DNA of 64,000 nucleotides from Eimeria necatrix (taxonomy: Eukaryota > Apicomplexa > Conoidasida > Eucoccidiorida > Eimeriidae), in NCBI RefSeq assembly GCF_000499385.1, contig NW_013655347.1:82295-146294 (forward strand), given 5' to 3'. Below, one piece after another: positions 1 to 11,883 of the stretch. The notes beneath the pieces are model-generated. The model saw only the letters and a program-made list of their open reading frames with translations. It did no database searches and was not told where the DNA came from. The first letter of the stretch is position 1. Each line of letters starts with the position of its first letter. Made by a program: the position numbers and the translations under genes.

Positions 1-669
1 AAGTGGAGTTGTTTTGTATAAACCAAAAAGGTGAAACTCCTCTTTTTTATTTTTTAAATGGTGGGGTTGTTGTTATTTGTTTTTCTTAATGGTTTGTTGT
101 TATTTATTTTTCAAAAGGTCTTATTATTTATTTTCAAATATTTTTGTTTATTCTCAGAATTGTCCTTGTTTGTCTTGATGCTGCATTATTTGTTTTAAAA
201 GCATTATTACTTTCAAAACTAATTTATTTTATTTTTAAATAATTGTTTTTCATTTTCAAAGTTTTTTTGTTTTTAAATGCCAGCTGCTCCCGCGCATGCA
301 GTGTCTTCTTCTGAGTTGAACTAAAGAACAAATCCCGGAAAAAGAATTTAAAACTGCCATTTAAATCCAAACAAACAATTAAATAATTAAACAATCAAAC
401 AATTAAATAATTAAACAATTAAATAATTAAATAATTAAATAATTAATTAATTAATTAATTAATTAATTAATTAAATCTTCTTTTCTGTTTTGCCGCAGGT
501 CTTGAAGGCGCAGCCGCGAAGTCGCGGCGGCGGCGTCGAAGCTTCGGGTGTATCTACAGCTGCTTTCGCCTGGCCTCCTCTTTCTTTTTTAAATCGACGC
601 CATCACTTTTTAAAATCTCAAAAAAAAGAATTCAAAAGAGGTGGGGCTTTGCAGGACTTGCGGGCCTTT

Positions 670-960
670 AGGTTGTCTTTATTTCCTTCCTTTTTGTTAC
701 TTCTCTTCTGTCTTACTTCGTTTGTTTTATTTCTCTTCTGTCTTATTTCTTTGTTTTATTTCTCTTCTGTCTTATTTCTTTTTTATTTCTTTTCTGTCTC
801 ATTTCTTTTATGTTATTTCTCTTCTGTCTCATTTCTTTTGTTTTATTTCTCTTGTTTTATTTCTCTTGCTATATTTCTTTTGTTTTATTTCTCATGTTTT
901 ATTTCTTTTGTTTTATATCTCCTGTTTTATTTCTTTCGTTTTATTTCTTTTGTTTGAATT
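670..960. repeat. Imperfect pyrimidine repeat (TTTTATTTCTCTTCTGTCTTATTTC type)
   Basis: Irregular tandem copies of a T/C-rich unit built from TTTTATTTCT and CTTCTGTCTT blocks run for about 290 bases. The plus strand is almost purely pyrimidine with scattered A and G, so the resulting Phe/Leu-rich frames are compositional artefacts. Homopurine-homopyrimidine tracts like this can be intronic polypyrimidine material, but no flanking exon could be placed. Confidence 0.6.
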
Positions 961-984
961 ATTTTTGAAATCTTTTTGTTAATT

Positions 985-1062
985 CCCTAAACCCTGAAAG
1001 CTAAACCCTAAACCCTGAAAGCTAAACCCTAAACCCTGAAAGCTAAACCCTAAACCCTTGTT
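985..1062. repeat. Interstitial telomere-like repeat
   Basis: CCCTAAA units are arranged in a 21-base higher-order unit (CTAAACCCTAAACCCTGAAAG) repeated about three times. The heptamer is the complement of TTTAGGG, the telomere-type repeat reported inside Eimeria chromosomes. Because unique sequence and genes follow on the right and sequence continues on the left, it is interstitial and not a chromosome end. Confidence 0.8.
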
Positions 1063-1701
1063 GAGCATGCATGCGAGATGCGCAAAGTGATATACACTTG
1101 AATGAATCTTGAATTTGAAAAATTAAATTACTTTTAAAGCATTTATGGCATTTAAAAATTCAAAAATGAAATAAAATAAAAATAAAGTAAAATAATATGA
1201 AATGAAATAAATAAAACAAAACAGAATAAAATAAAATGAAGTGGAATAAACCGCCGCTGCAACTCCCCCTGTGCTGTGCGTTGCGGTGTACGTACACCCC
1301 AGACACCCCGGAGCAGGGCCCCGAGCAGTCGAAAGGCTCTTCAGATTTTTTTATTTCTTCTGCAACTTTGGAGGCCGAAGGGTCTCCAGAAATAGATTTA
1401 TTGCCAAGTGCTCTTCACCCGGCCTCCGCTGGCTACTTCCGGTAGAGTTGAAGGTGACCAGTGGTCCACTCTGGTCAGGCTGCATGCGCATGCATGCAAC
1501 CAGCCGGTGAAATGCGCAATAAATCAATAAATTAACCATTATTTTCATTTATTTCAAGATTTTAGTCCCTTAAAAATATATATTTGCACCATTTGTTGAA
1601 TGCTGCTTCAAAATTTGCAGCTTCATATCCCATAGGCTCCAGGTGTACATACACCCCACATGTTGAATATTTCTTATAGGGTCAGCACACCTGGAAATCT
1701 T

Positions 1702-1828
1702 CATATATATAACTTCATATATGTACATATATAATATATATATAGTATATATTATATATATTATATGTATATTATATATATAATGTATATATATGACATA
1801 ATATATATAATATATTTCATACATCTAC
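1702..1828. repeat. AT dinucleotide-rich tract
   Basis: Nearly continuous TA/AT alternation (tatatataatatata type) with a few G/C interruptions. It is self-complementary and could extrude hairpins. No coding content. Confidence 0.75.
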
Positions 1829-1926
1829 TTATATTTATTACTAAAGCATGTCATTGCGAACCATGTGAACTCAACTCCGAGCCAACACCTGCGAACTGGC
1901 TGAGGGCCGTGGGGTTCTTGAGGCTA

Positions 1927-1970
<44 letters not shown>
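1927..1970. repeat. CTG/CAG triplet array
   Basis: About 14 uninterrupted TGC triplets. Further CTG/CAG runs follow to about 2,225. Typical Eimeria triplet repeat with no supported gene around it. Confidence 0.85.
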
Positions 1971-2249
1971 CTTCAGCAGCTGCCGGTTGGTGGCTGCTGC
2001 TTTCTTGTCTACATGTGAGAGCTTTTTCCCAGTTGCAGCAGCTCTTTAGGTTGCTGCTGCTGCTGCTGCTTTTAAAACAAGCGCAGTGCTGCTGCAGCAG
2101 CAGAAACTGCAGCAGCAGCAAAAGCTGCTGCAGCAGCAGAAACTGCTGCAGCAGCAGTGAGGAGCAGCAACAGCGGTAGCTACGGCGGCGACAAGCAGCA
2201 GCAGGAGCAGCAGCAGAGGAGCTACTTGCAGATAGGAGTGGCTAGCTGC

Positions 2250-2465
2250 AGCTAGCTGCAGCCAGCTGCAGCTAGCCGTAGCTAGCTAAAACTACTGCAG
2301 TGGTTAACAGCCAGCCTTGTAGGCTGCCCCTGGCTAGCTAGCTAGCTAGCTGGTCAGCTGGCTGGCTGGCTGGCTGGCTGGCTAGCTAGCTAGCTAGCTA
2401 GCTAGCTAGCTAGTTGTCTTCTATCTAGCCTAGCTAGCTAGCTAGCTAGCTGGCTAGCTAGGTAG
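2250..2465. repeat. GCTA/GCTG tetranucleotide array
   Basis: Long array of GCTA units (self-complementary as TAGCTAGC) with a central block of CTGG units around 2,345-2,385. It is a second, non-triplet microsatellite directly beside the CAG-rich block and carries no reading frame of interest. Confidence 0.8.
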
Positions 2466-2663
2466 GTGTTTTCTTTGCATGCAGCTGCTTCGCCGCCGCG
2501 GCCTCCTCGCCACTGTTGGGGTGTACGTACACCCCAGAGCCACGCGTTTTGCTGCTGCCTCTGCATTTGCATTTTCTTTTTTTCGCTCCCAAATGTTTAA
2601 ACTGACTCTATTCTCAGCGCAGCAAGAGCCTGAAAGAGCAGCTGGCAGCAGCAGCAGCTCTGC

Positions 2664-2695
<32 letters not shown>

Positions 2696-2915
2696 TCTGC
2701 AGAGCAGCAGCAGCAGAAGCAGCGCCTTTTGCGGTTCTGCTGCAGCTGCTGTGGTCTCTGCTGCAGCGCCTCCGTCAGCAGCAGCACCAGCCGGTGCTCC
2801 TGCTGCTGCACCGGCGCTGCTTCGAGCTTTCACTTTCTCTTAATACCACAGCAGCAGCAACGGCAGCCACGTCAGCAGCAGCAGCAACAGCGACAGCAGC
2901 AGCAGCAGAAACAAG

Positions 2916-2953
<38 letters not shown>

Positions 2954-3632
2954 GCAGCACGGTGTGGGGGCTGCTGCTGCTCGTTTAGCCGCGGGGCTTC
3001 GGGCCGGAGGCTTAGAGTTGGTTCTTCGGGCGCAGCTGCGAGCCCCCTGCTGCTGCTCGCTGGCCCTGCTGCCTCGTTAGGAAGTCCTCCTTTGCTGCTG
3101 CTGCTTTGTGGGGTTTTAATAATAGTTTTAAAGTTAAGAAGTGGAGGGATTTGGACTTTGCAGCAGCTTGGCGGGCGCTGCTGCTGCAGCGGCGGAAGCT
3201 GCGGCGGGCAGCCGCAGCCGCAGGCTCCACTGCCGCTGGCTGCGAGGGCTTTGGAGGCGAAACGGAGAATATAAACGAAAAAAGAAAAGTATTTGCGGAA
3301 ATGGTTTTAATTTTGGAGAGAATTTCCGGAAATGGCGCAGAAAGCGAAGCAACTGGCTGAGGCGTGCGCCGATGCGGCAGTGCTTTGGGGTGTACGCGCA
3401 GCTCTGCGATCATCGAGACGCGGCGAGTGTTGAGGAACTTTCAGAAATGTTTTTTTTTCGTTTGCAGCTTTCTTTTTAAAGGTTTAGAGAATCATTTTCA
3501 GAGCCATGTGGCGAGAGAGAGAGGCCTGAGAGGAAGCTGCGGGGGTTCGTTGCAGGTTTCTGCACAGCCCGTTCAACTTGCAATTCAACTTGCCTGTCGC
3601 TGGGCTGAGGGCGTCGGAGGCCAGCGGCCTTC

Positions 3633-3650
3633 CCAAACCCTAAACCCTTT
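3633..3650. repeat. Two telomere-like CCCTAAA units upstream of a gene
   Basis: AAACCCTAAACCC lies about 20 bases upstream of the ATG of the first phosphatase-like gene. It is short but matches the heptamer of the larger arrays at 985 and 60,717. Confidence 0.6.
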
Positions 3651-3668
3651 TTTAGTGTTTGGCTTAGA

Positions 3669-4251
3669 ATGAAGGGTTTGAGTTGCTGCGGCGGTTCCCC
3701 TTTGTTGCAGCAGCAGAGCCCAGCTGGGAGGCCCCCCACTGCGCACTTCGCCCTCCACTTCGCCGCGGCTTTCCCGCTCTTCGGGACTGTCTTTGCCGCG
3801 TTTTATTTCGCAGTCTTTTGCTGCTGCATCGGCAGCTCGCAGGCCTTCAGCAGCGCTGCTGCTGCTGCTGCTGCTGCCTTCCGGGGGCCCCCCCCGCACC
3901 TGCTGTTCTCGGGCGGCGGGGGCCCCCGCGAGGCCTCCCTGGCGCTGCAGCAGCAGCCGCATGGCCCTCTTGCTGCAGCAGCTGCAGCAGCTGCTTCCAG
4001 AGAGTCCCCACTTGCTGCTGCAGTGCCTCGAGATGAGCAGATGAAGGGCGGCAGCCCTCCTCCAGCCCTTTCCCCCGCGCCCGCCGACGCCCCCCCGCAG
4101 CAGCAGCAGCAGCAGCAGCAGCGGCAGCAGCAGCAGCAGCAGCAGCAGGGGGGGGAGGAGGAGGCGCTTCTGGAAATGAAGCCCCCTGCGGCGCGGGAGG
4201 CGGCGGCGCCCATTCAGGTGTATGTACAGTCCAGAGACGCTGCGAGAGGCC

Positions 4252-4292
<41 letters not shown>

Positions 4293-4510
4293 TCTTTGCT
4301 GGGGTCGCTTTTTAGTTGGTTCAGAAAAGATGCTGCTGCAGCAGACTTTGCTGCTGTTGCTGCTCTCGCCCAAAAACTCCACCGCTGGAACCTCCTCAGG
4401 CAGCAGCAGCAAAACAAATCCAAAACGAAACTCATCTTCGCCATGAGACACGGCGAAAGCAAGTTCAACGTCTGGCGCAGAGAGTCCTTCGCCAAACTCA
4501 GGTTTAGAGG

Positions 4511-4584
<74 letters not shown>

Positions 4585-4907
4585 ATTCTGCTGCGACACG
4601 AGGTGGCTGTGTTGCTGCTGCGCTTGCTGCTGCTGCTGTGGTGATTGACTTGGTGGGGATTTGTCGCTGCTGTTGCTGCTGCTGGTGGTGCCTAGTTGAC
4701 GTAACGCGGACCTGCTGCTGCTGCTGCTGCATGTTGCTGCTGCTGCTGCTGCTGCATGTTGCTGCTGCTGCTGCTGCTGCTTGTGTGTCTCAGATATGCT
4801 GAGACGAGACTGGGGCGAATGCGATGTGCCTCTGTCGGCAGCAGGAGAGCTGCAGTGTACAGACGCAGGGGCGCAGCTGGGCCGGCTGCTGGCAGCAGTG
4901 CGGCAGC

Positions 4908-4948
<41 letters not shown>

Positions 4949-5386
4949 AGCCCCGCGAAGCTGCTCAGGCCTTTCTGCGTGGACGCCTTCCTCGTGTCTC
5001 CACTCACAAGGGCGCTGCAGACAGCTGCGAACACCTTCTACGGGGCGGACCCGAGCTGGCAGTGCAGCGGCGCAGCCCCTGCTGCTGCTGCTGCAGGTGC
5101 TGCTGCTGCTGCTGCTGCTGCTGCAGCAGGGCCGCGGGCAGCAAGCGCGGGGGGCCGCAGCATACGGTGGCTGGTGAGCGCGCTGCTGCGCGAGAAGATG
5201 TCGACGAAGGGAGACATTGGGCTGGAGAAGGAGCAGCTGCTGCAGCGGCTGCTGCTGCTGCAGCAGGCCGGCAGCATCCAGGAGTGCGTGCTGGACTTGG
5301 GGCTGCTGGCGGAGGGCGACGAGTGGTGGGCGCCCGAAATCGAAGAACAGTTGGAAGCTCTGAACGAAATCTTTGCAGAAAGCTTG

Positions 5387-5429
<43 letters not shown>

Positions 5430-5863
5430 AGCTGTCGGACACGGCGAGCACGGCGGCCTCGGAGAGCGGCGGCGAGCAGCAAAACGATCAAGTCCTCGCT
5501 CTCGGGAAAGCAGCCAAAAGACCCTTAACTGCTGCCGAAGGGGCCGTTCGAAGGGCCCTGGAGATCGCAGAAAAGCCCGCGAGAGCGCCGCTGGCCGCCC
5601 ACCGCAGGCTCAAGGAGTGGCGGCTCCGGAATGGAAAGCTGCCGATATATCAGACGGTGGCCACCGAAAGCGCCACTTTGCTGGACCTTCGCGCCAAATT
5701 GCTCTTGTCAGTTCTTTGTAGAGCCGAAGGAATGGACTCCGCCTTCATTGTGAGCCACTCTTTGTTCCTCAAGGCGCTCACGGGCACCCGGAAATTTGCA
5801 AATGCGGAAATCCGCGTCTTCTCGCTCGTTTGCGACGGCACCCCGAGACTGATCCCGCTCTAA
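3669..5863 (+). CDS. Membrane-anchored histidine phosphatase (phosphoglycerate-mutase-like), paralogue 1
   Basis: Two exons, 3669-4509 and 4794-5863, give a protein of about 636 residues. A hydrophobic stretch at residues 26-54 suggests a signal anchor. A linker rich in Ala, Gln and Ser runs (CAG-encoded) follows. The histidine-phosphatase signature LIFAMRHGES puts Arg260-His261 at the catalytic site. Exon 2 has SPLTRALQTA (second phosphate-binding Arg), LLREKM (the acid/base Glu region) and IVSHS (second active-site His, about residue 602). All key residues of the clan are present, so it is probably an active phosphohydrolase or mutase; the substrate cannot be read from sequence. The intron is phase 1 and is almost entirely CTG-derived. 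A donor at 4502 would break the frame, so 4510 was chosen by phase and by match to the paralogues. It is convergent with paralogue 2. Confidence 0.8.
4513..4584. repeat. (CTG)24 inside an intron
   Basis: Twenty-four perfect CTG triplets start three bases after the proposed GT donor of paralogue 1. CTG/GTTGCTG-rich sequence continues to the acceptor at 4793. Read antisense it is a Gln/Ala-only frame, which I treat as an artefact. Confidence 0.85.
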
Positions 5864-6763
5864 AACCAATTCTACACTTTTGTTTCGAAAATAAAAGGTA
5901 TTTAATGCCAAGACCGGCGCACTGAAGACGGCGAACTCGGGTATGTGAACAGACAGCAGAACCCCCGCCGCGCGGCGCTGATCTGCTGCGCAACTCCTCG
6001 GTTTTTTTGTTTCGCAAGAAACGCAACACAAATCAGCCCATTCACGAAATGCAGCTTTCAGACAGACTCATGTTGCTGCTGACTTTCAGAAACAGCAGCA
6101 GCAGCAGCAGCAGCAGCTGGAGCAGCTCTGTCCGCTTGTGCACAGTCGCATCTGCAGCTTCTGCACGAGCCGGCTGCAGTTGCAGTCGGCAGGTCTCTTT
6201 GCGTGGCAAAGATTGTCGTTCTGGCACTAAGAGCTTCTCAAGCAACGAATGTTTCTATAATTAAATGCAGCTTTGGGCCAAAAACGCGTTGCTGCTGACT
6301 GGCAGCAGCGGCACACTCCCTGTAGCCAGATCTGATTCGCAGCTTCTGCAGGGGGGCCGTCTGCAAGTGCAGTCGTGTCTTTTGCGGGAAAGGTAGAAAG
6401 GGTCTTTCTGGCACTATACAGCTTCCAGAAAAGCAAACAAATTTGACAAAAGTGGGGAACACTGACAGCTTCCCATGAAGAGTTCCGGCCCCTAGCTAGC
6501 GCACAAGTCAGTATTTGGGAGCCCTGCCTGTCAGGCTGCACATTTCGTAGCCTGGAAAACAAAATAAACGGAACAATCGGAAGTTCTGCGGTGCGACAAG
6601 CCTGGGCTGTAGCCTGCGAGCCACCGCAAGACCAAGGCGGAGTCTGCTGCTAGATTTTCGCGCCACAGGCCCTCCCCGCAGTTAATTCCCTCCATTTCCT
6701 TCCATAATTCCGGAACTTTCTTAAATTTCCTTTTTAATTTGCTGCTGCTTCGCGGGGAAGGGC
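5864..6763. other. Convergent intergenic region, no gene seen
   Basis: Lies between the 3' ends of phosphatase paralogues 1 and 2. It has a short CAG run (6,091-6,118), an AATAAA at 5,889 that could serve the plus-strand transcript, and no supported gene. Confidence 0.6.
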
Positions 6764-8509
6764 TCAGAGCGCAGTGACGTACGGCTTTCTGCTGCAGTGC
6801 AGCAGCAGCGGCTTCGCACTGGCGTTGCCCATGGTGCCGCGGCCGTCGAGGGCACTGACCAGGTGGGAGTGGGTGACTGCGAGGAAAGTCGTGGGGTCAG
6901 ATCTGCAGAGAGTCTTCAGCAGCAGAGAGGCCCTGAGTTTCAAATGCTCCCAAGACTCTTGTTGGGGGGGCCCGGCGTTGCCGACGGCTTCCCAGAAGTT
7001 GTGCATTTTGTCGGGCTCCACTTCGGAAAGCAGCTGCCGCTGCCTCGCAGTGACTGCGGCCTTCACGGACTGCTCCGCAGAGGACAAGGGCGCGGGCGAG
7101 GCCCCGCCCAGACTCAGCAGGCTTCTGTTTCCCAAGCGCCTCTCCACAGTGGTGGCTGCGCCGGGGGGCTTAGAGCCATTGGCGCTGCTGCTCTGGGGGT
7201 TGTGCACTGCGGGGAAGTCCTCGAGAAGCCTCTGGAGGCTTTCTTTTGGGTCTATGAGCCACCAGCGAAAGCCCTGGGGAACTGCGGCGAAGTCGAAAAC
7301 GGCCGGGAGGATCGTTTGGCGCAAATACAACTTCTGCAGCCGCTCCCGCAGCTCCCCGTACTCCGTGCCCATGTCCGACAGGTTCGTCAGCTTCTCCCGC
7401 AGCAAAGGGTCCACTAGCCAGGGCAAATGGCCTTCGTCTGTCCCCCCCGAGGCCTGCGAGGGGCACCGCATGCGCTCCCCTACGCCCCCGAAGATCAAGC
7501 TCGCGGTCTGCAGCGTGCGGGTCATGGGCGAAACCAGGAAGCTCTGGAAGCAAAAGTCCCGCGAACCCAGCGAGTCCAGCAGCTCCATCAAATACAACAT
7601 CTCGGCACCTGCAGCGCGACATTGTTCCCGGCCCTTCGGCGAAAGCGAAGGGTCCACGGGGCCCCAGCTCTTCTTCCTGATGTTGCTCCCTGCAGCAGCC
7701 ACTCAGCACAAGTCCGGGCAAGTCGGGGCTTTGGAGAAGTTCTAAAGCCCTTTAAGCCCCAGAAAAGTCTCAATAAGCAAAACAGAAATTGAAATAATGC
7801 TAGGAAGTGCGCTTGCGCAGTTGCACGTGCACATTTGCCAGTTCTGCACTCTCCCGTGCTGCGAAATCATGCCACAAGAGCCCACTGTGGAAAGCTGAAT
7901 CGGTGTTCTTAAGCGCGACACAACAACTATGATCCAGAAAAATATCAAGAAAAATAAGGAAACTACTTGATAATTTGGATTAATTTCAACACTGAACTTG
8001 AATTTAAACCCAAACCCACACGCGAACGAAGCCATTCCCGTGAGAGTCCGGAGGCGCTGGTTGGCGGTGCTCTGCGCGTGGCGCACAACCACCAAAAGCT
8101 TAGTGCCCCTGTGTTCTGGATTTTTCTGAGTTTTCCATTCATGAATTTTCCCTGCAAGAGCCTGCAGCTGGCGCCTGCGGCGAGCCGCCGCGCTGCAGGA
8201 CCTGAGCCCGCAGTCGCAGATCGAGGGCTCTTCGCACTCTCCCCGCAGCGCCTTGAGGTACTTTCGCCGCGGCCCCAGCCCGTCTTCCTCCCCCGAAGCT
8301 GCAGGGGGCATCAGCAACTCCATTTCCTCTTCTTTGCTGCTCTGGGGGGGCCTCCCGCGGCTCACTGGCACCATATTTCCGTACAACTTGAAGCGCGGGA
8401 TGGCGATAGCAACAGCTGTGGTGATGGCTGGCGCCCACTGGGTCTTCAGAGAGCCGCCAGTTTCCCCCAGGCACCAGAGCAGTGCAGCTTCGAGCCACAG
8501 GAGGCGCAT
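6764..8509 (-). CDS. Membrane-anchored histidine phosphatase (phosphoglycerate-mutase-like), paralogue 2
   Basis: Exons 8509-8020 and 7689-6764 on the minus strand give about 471 residues. The N-terminus (MRLLWLEAALLWCL) looks like a signal peptide or anchor. The catalytic block KLLVVVRHAQSTAN places Arg143-His144, with Ala in place of the usual Gly. Exon 2 carries SPMTRTLQTAS (phosphate-binding Arg), LLREKL (acid/base Glu region) and AVTHSH (second His). The phase-1 intron has the same position relative to the motif as in the other three copies, and SWGPVDPSLSPKG just after it matches the family's conserved D-x-x-LS-x-x-G segment. No long homopolymers occur, unlike paralogue 1, consistent with its position in the repeat-poor segment. 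Predicted catalytically competent; substrate unknown. Confidence 0.8.
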
Positions 8510-11500
8510 TGTGGCCAGCGGAGGAGGCTCTCGCGGCGGGAAGAGGGGAAAGGCGGAATCCCAGGGATATTTGAAGTCAAATTTGTCTTTCTGCGCTCCA
8601 ATTCATCAAGAGATGTGCACAGAGAAGAGAGAGGTCGGCCACGAACCAGAAGATGAACCCTGCGGTCTCTGTCGATGCGGCGACAGCAGCACCTCCCCTT
8701 CAGCGGAGGAGCAACAGAGCCTTTCAGTGTCTTCTTAGGTGTAACTAATCCTTTTTCAAATTCAGTTTAAATTGATGCGGCACCTTTAAGAAAGGGGAAA
8801 AAACGCCTCGCACACGTCCGCGTCCCAGTGGTCCCTTCCCCCGAGCCCGATTCCGGCCCGTGAGGACGTCCGCTGCGCGTTTAGGTGCGATCTCCCATGA
8901 AAGAAAACACAAAAATTGTGTTTAAAGTTTGCAATTGGGGCAAAAGATGCCGGAAGATGCCAAAAACAGCTCGCAGACATACCTTGTGCTGTACCGGAAT
9001 GGAGCAGCTCCCGAGGACCAGTGCTGTGCTGGGTGGTCACTGGTGCTCTCATATGGTCCCATCCCCCAAGAAGGTCTTTCAGGCCTCTCGAGTCCTCTCA
9101 AATACTTCAAGAAAAGTGTAAACCTAATAATTAGAAGGACAGGAAACCCCGGAGGGCAGAAATACTCAGCTTTCTCTTTGAGTTGCCTAGAGAACATGAC
9201 TTCGCTACTGCTGCCCGATACTTGTTGTCCCTGGGCGTGTGGGCCAATGTCAAAAACAAATGCAACTAAGCTCCACTTTGTCATATTCCCCTATTCGTGT
9301 CTATTTTCAGCAACTTAGAAGAGTTCAGGACGCAGTGTGCTGCAGCTCGACACAATCCCGATCCGCAAACCTAGACCGCTTCCGTAGTAGCCAGCTGCAA
9401 CAACTACCGACGTTTGGAGACAGTACACGGGATAAAAGGAGAATCGGCAAATTTTCCTCTTTTATAAACAATGAGTTGGGTCTATTCAGACAATAGTGAT
9501 CCGTTAAGAGCGTGCGAACAGACGGACGAGGCACTAGGGCCGATGCTACAAACCTGTCCGAAGGTGCAAAGGGTATAGGCCTACTTGACGTTCATCTGTT
9601 CGCAGTTTTCCATTCTACTTTTTATTTTTTGTGCACATTGCTCTCTTTTTCGGCGAGTGGCTGTAGAAATCCTCGAGCCCTAGCCATCGACGCCGCACGC
9701 AGGCACGCAGGCATCTCAACAGCCCGTAGAGTGTTTTTGAAGACGAGACTTTTTTGCCTTACACACAGCAAAATATGCCAAACGATACCCTTCGCTTCAC
9801 CACTGTGTTGTGTAAAGGCGAGGGGAAACTGCGGCCATTGGTTTTCATTGATGCGTCTGTTGTTCCCGAAAGTTAGCTTCCACGTAACAATTGTCACTGA
9901 GTATTCGGCACTCAGAGGCGTGTGTACAATAACATGCTCGAAACCAACAAAACAGGAAATTAAACTGTGCCGGTGCCGAGTGCCTTTTGGAAGGCTTGAG
10001 TTGTCGACAGAGTGATGACGCCTGCACAGCTGTGCACCACCTCAGATATTTGCAGTTTCTTCTAGCTTGATCAGGACTTCAAAATAAGAAGCGATGCAAT
10101 ATCCAAAGAACAAAAGGGAACTTGAAGGAACGAAAAGAAAGCGGAAAACTGCATTTTTAACCACTTGCCGTAACAGCTCCGCAGAGAAAGGGTTAAAAGT
10201 TGGTAAAATGATTCGAAACATGATATCTATCTAATGGAAGCATTCACCACTTTCCTTCATCTTCTCGAAATGCACACATTTTAAAAGTATATTCAAGGGT
10301 TTTGACGCCTACCGGCTTACAGAAGAACGGGAGAGAGAAATGCTACACCAAGGCGTAAGATAAACAAACCAAAAATGTGAGGGAAGATATGGCACAAAGT
10401 CATTATAAAAGGAAAGGCTAATTGCCTGCAATTGGCACAGAGACAAGCTTGGACTTTGAACTTAACGGGCCATTAGTTTGCAACTCAGCAAGCACCGCAA
10501 CCCTGACTTGTAATCTGAAATGCCAGGAACAGGCACAAGAATGAGCGTCAATAAGACGGAAATTTCGAGAAAGAAAGCACAGCATTGGCATAGAAGTCCA
10601 TAATTTCACGGGGAATCAGCTAGGCCAAGGCGTGAGCACAGACGTATGTTAACACAAACAAAGTAGTGCTTGGGCATGCAGGCATTTTGCTGTGAAAAGA
10701 CCCACCGGAGCAACACTTTTCGTTGAGACCAATCCCTCAGTCATAAGATTAAAAAGAAAGGAAAATCCTGTCCTCCTACGCACCATGCAGCGGCGAGTTT
10801 CAGTTAAGTTTCTCTATTATCAGGCCAGCTAGAACTTAAGGCCCGAAAGCGAGCTAAGAGGTTACCTGTCTTGCCCACACGTCCGTCCGTCTTTCTGTCA
10901 AAACCCGAATATCTTAATGCTCATTTTGAATTTCATTCGTGAACGCATTTGGCCATGTACAACGGGAGAGCCTGTCACCTAGTAGTATCCACTGTTACGA
11001 AAATAAATACTCGTGAAAAATTGAAGATGCATTTGTTAAAGAATACAGTTTTTCAATTGTCCTCTGCTGCGGTCACCAGCGCTATCACAAAGAGCAAGTT
11101 AAGGGGTTTAACGAAAATTTCCGAAAGAAGAAAAAGCAACCTGCTGCTGTATTGTTACCTGGCTCGAGCCTTACGGGGCAAGTGGCGAAATCCCACGGTA
11201 GAATATGGAGGATTACTCGGGATAAAAAGCAAATTTGAAAAGATGAAGGCCCCCCTATACTGGGATCGAAAGAAGTGTTTCACTGATCACATTCGTGAAA
11301 GATTTCCATATCCGCGCACAAAAGCGAATATGTGGCTTCATGGATGGGCCGAAGGCTCAGTTTGAGAAGCAGATATTTCACTGCTAGACTATTGCATTTC
11401 TAGATGTTTAGTATGTCTTATTTTGTAGGGAATTAGCGGCTAAACAGTCACGGTCCGCAAAGAGTGCACTGCAGCGGGTCTAACCGTTTGCATATAAGTA

Positions 11501-11883
11501 TCTTTAGGGCGCGGGCACCACTGGGCGTGAACAGCGTAACTCAGCTACAAATAAATGTGCATGGTCTGTGTCTGCAGCAAAAAGCAGTGTCAGGAAAAGA
11601 AAGAAAGAAATGCCGCGTTTTATTGCGTATTATTACTCATTATAGGCATTGTCGATGTCTCTAGGTGCATAGATGACAATGTACTTCCAACAAGCATTTT
11701 AAGCCTGCTGGCAGAGGACATTTTGCAATGTCTTTCGATAATGAAGGAAAAAACAATTGCATGTTCTGCATGACTTTCTTCAGTTTCTTACAAAGATGAA
11801 TCTTCCATGGAAGTGTCAATTGATTTCCTAAATAGCTGGGCTCAGGAGCTTCACCGCATTTCTGCTTTGCATGGCGAGAGAAT
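8510..11883. other. Repeat-poor intergenic region, no gene supported
   Basis: About 3.4 kb between paralogues 2 and 3, upstream of the former and downstream of the latter. Open frames here (for example 9,512-10,015 and 10,949-11,365 on the plus strand) show no family motif, no conserved splice context and no sensible composition. It contains no CAG arrays. Confidence 0.55.

Larger units (their letters stand above)
1..3668. other. Repeat-rich segment with no supported gene
   Basis: This stretch is AT-rich at the left (AATTA repeats about 375-475) and CAG/CTG-rich at the right (about 1.9-3.25 kb). It has telomere-like units near 1 kb and 3.63 kb. A splice-acceptor-like polypyrimidine tract ending in CAG lies at about 483-499, followed by GC-rich sequence, so the last exon of a gene starting left of the window is possible, but I cannot build a reading frame that I trust. 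Open frames between 2.48 and 3.48 kb are mostly Ala, Gln, Ser or Leu runs produced by the triplets and exist in several frames on both strands, so I do not call them. Confidence 0.6.

Noticed and set aside
985..1062. Chromosome end
   Set aside because: The array is short and degenerate, and unique sequence lies on both sides.
3585..4732. Minus-strand frames rich in Gln, Ala and Leu opposite phosphatase copy 1
   Set aside because: Produced by CAG/CTG triplets, which are open on both strands; the plus strand carries the RHG motif.
9512..11365. Plus-strand frames of 167 and 138 codons in the repeat-poor gap
   Set aside because: No family motif, unusual Cys/Phe-rich composition and no supporting splice context.
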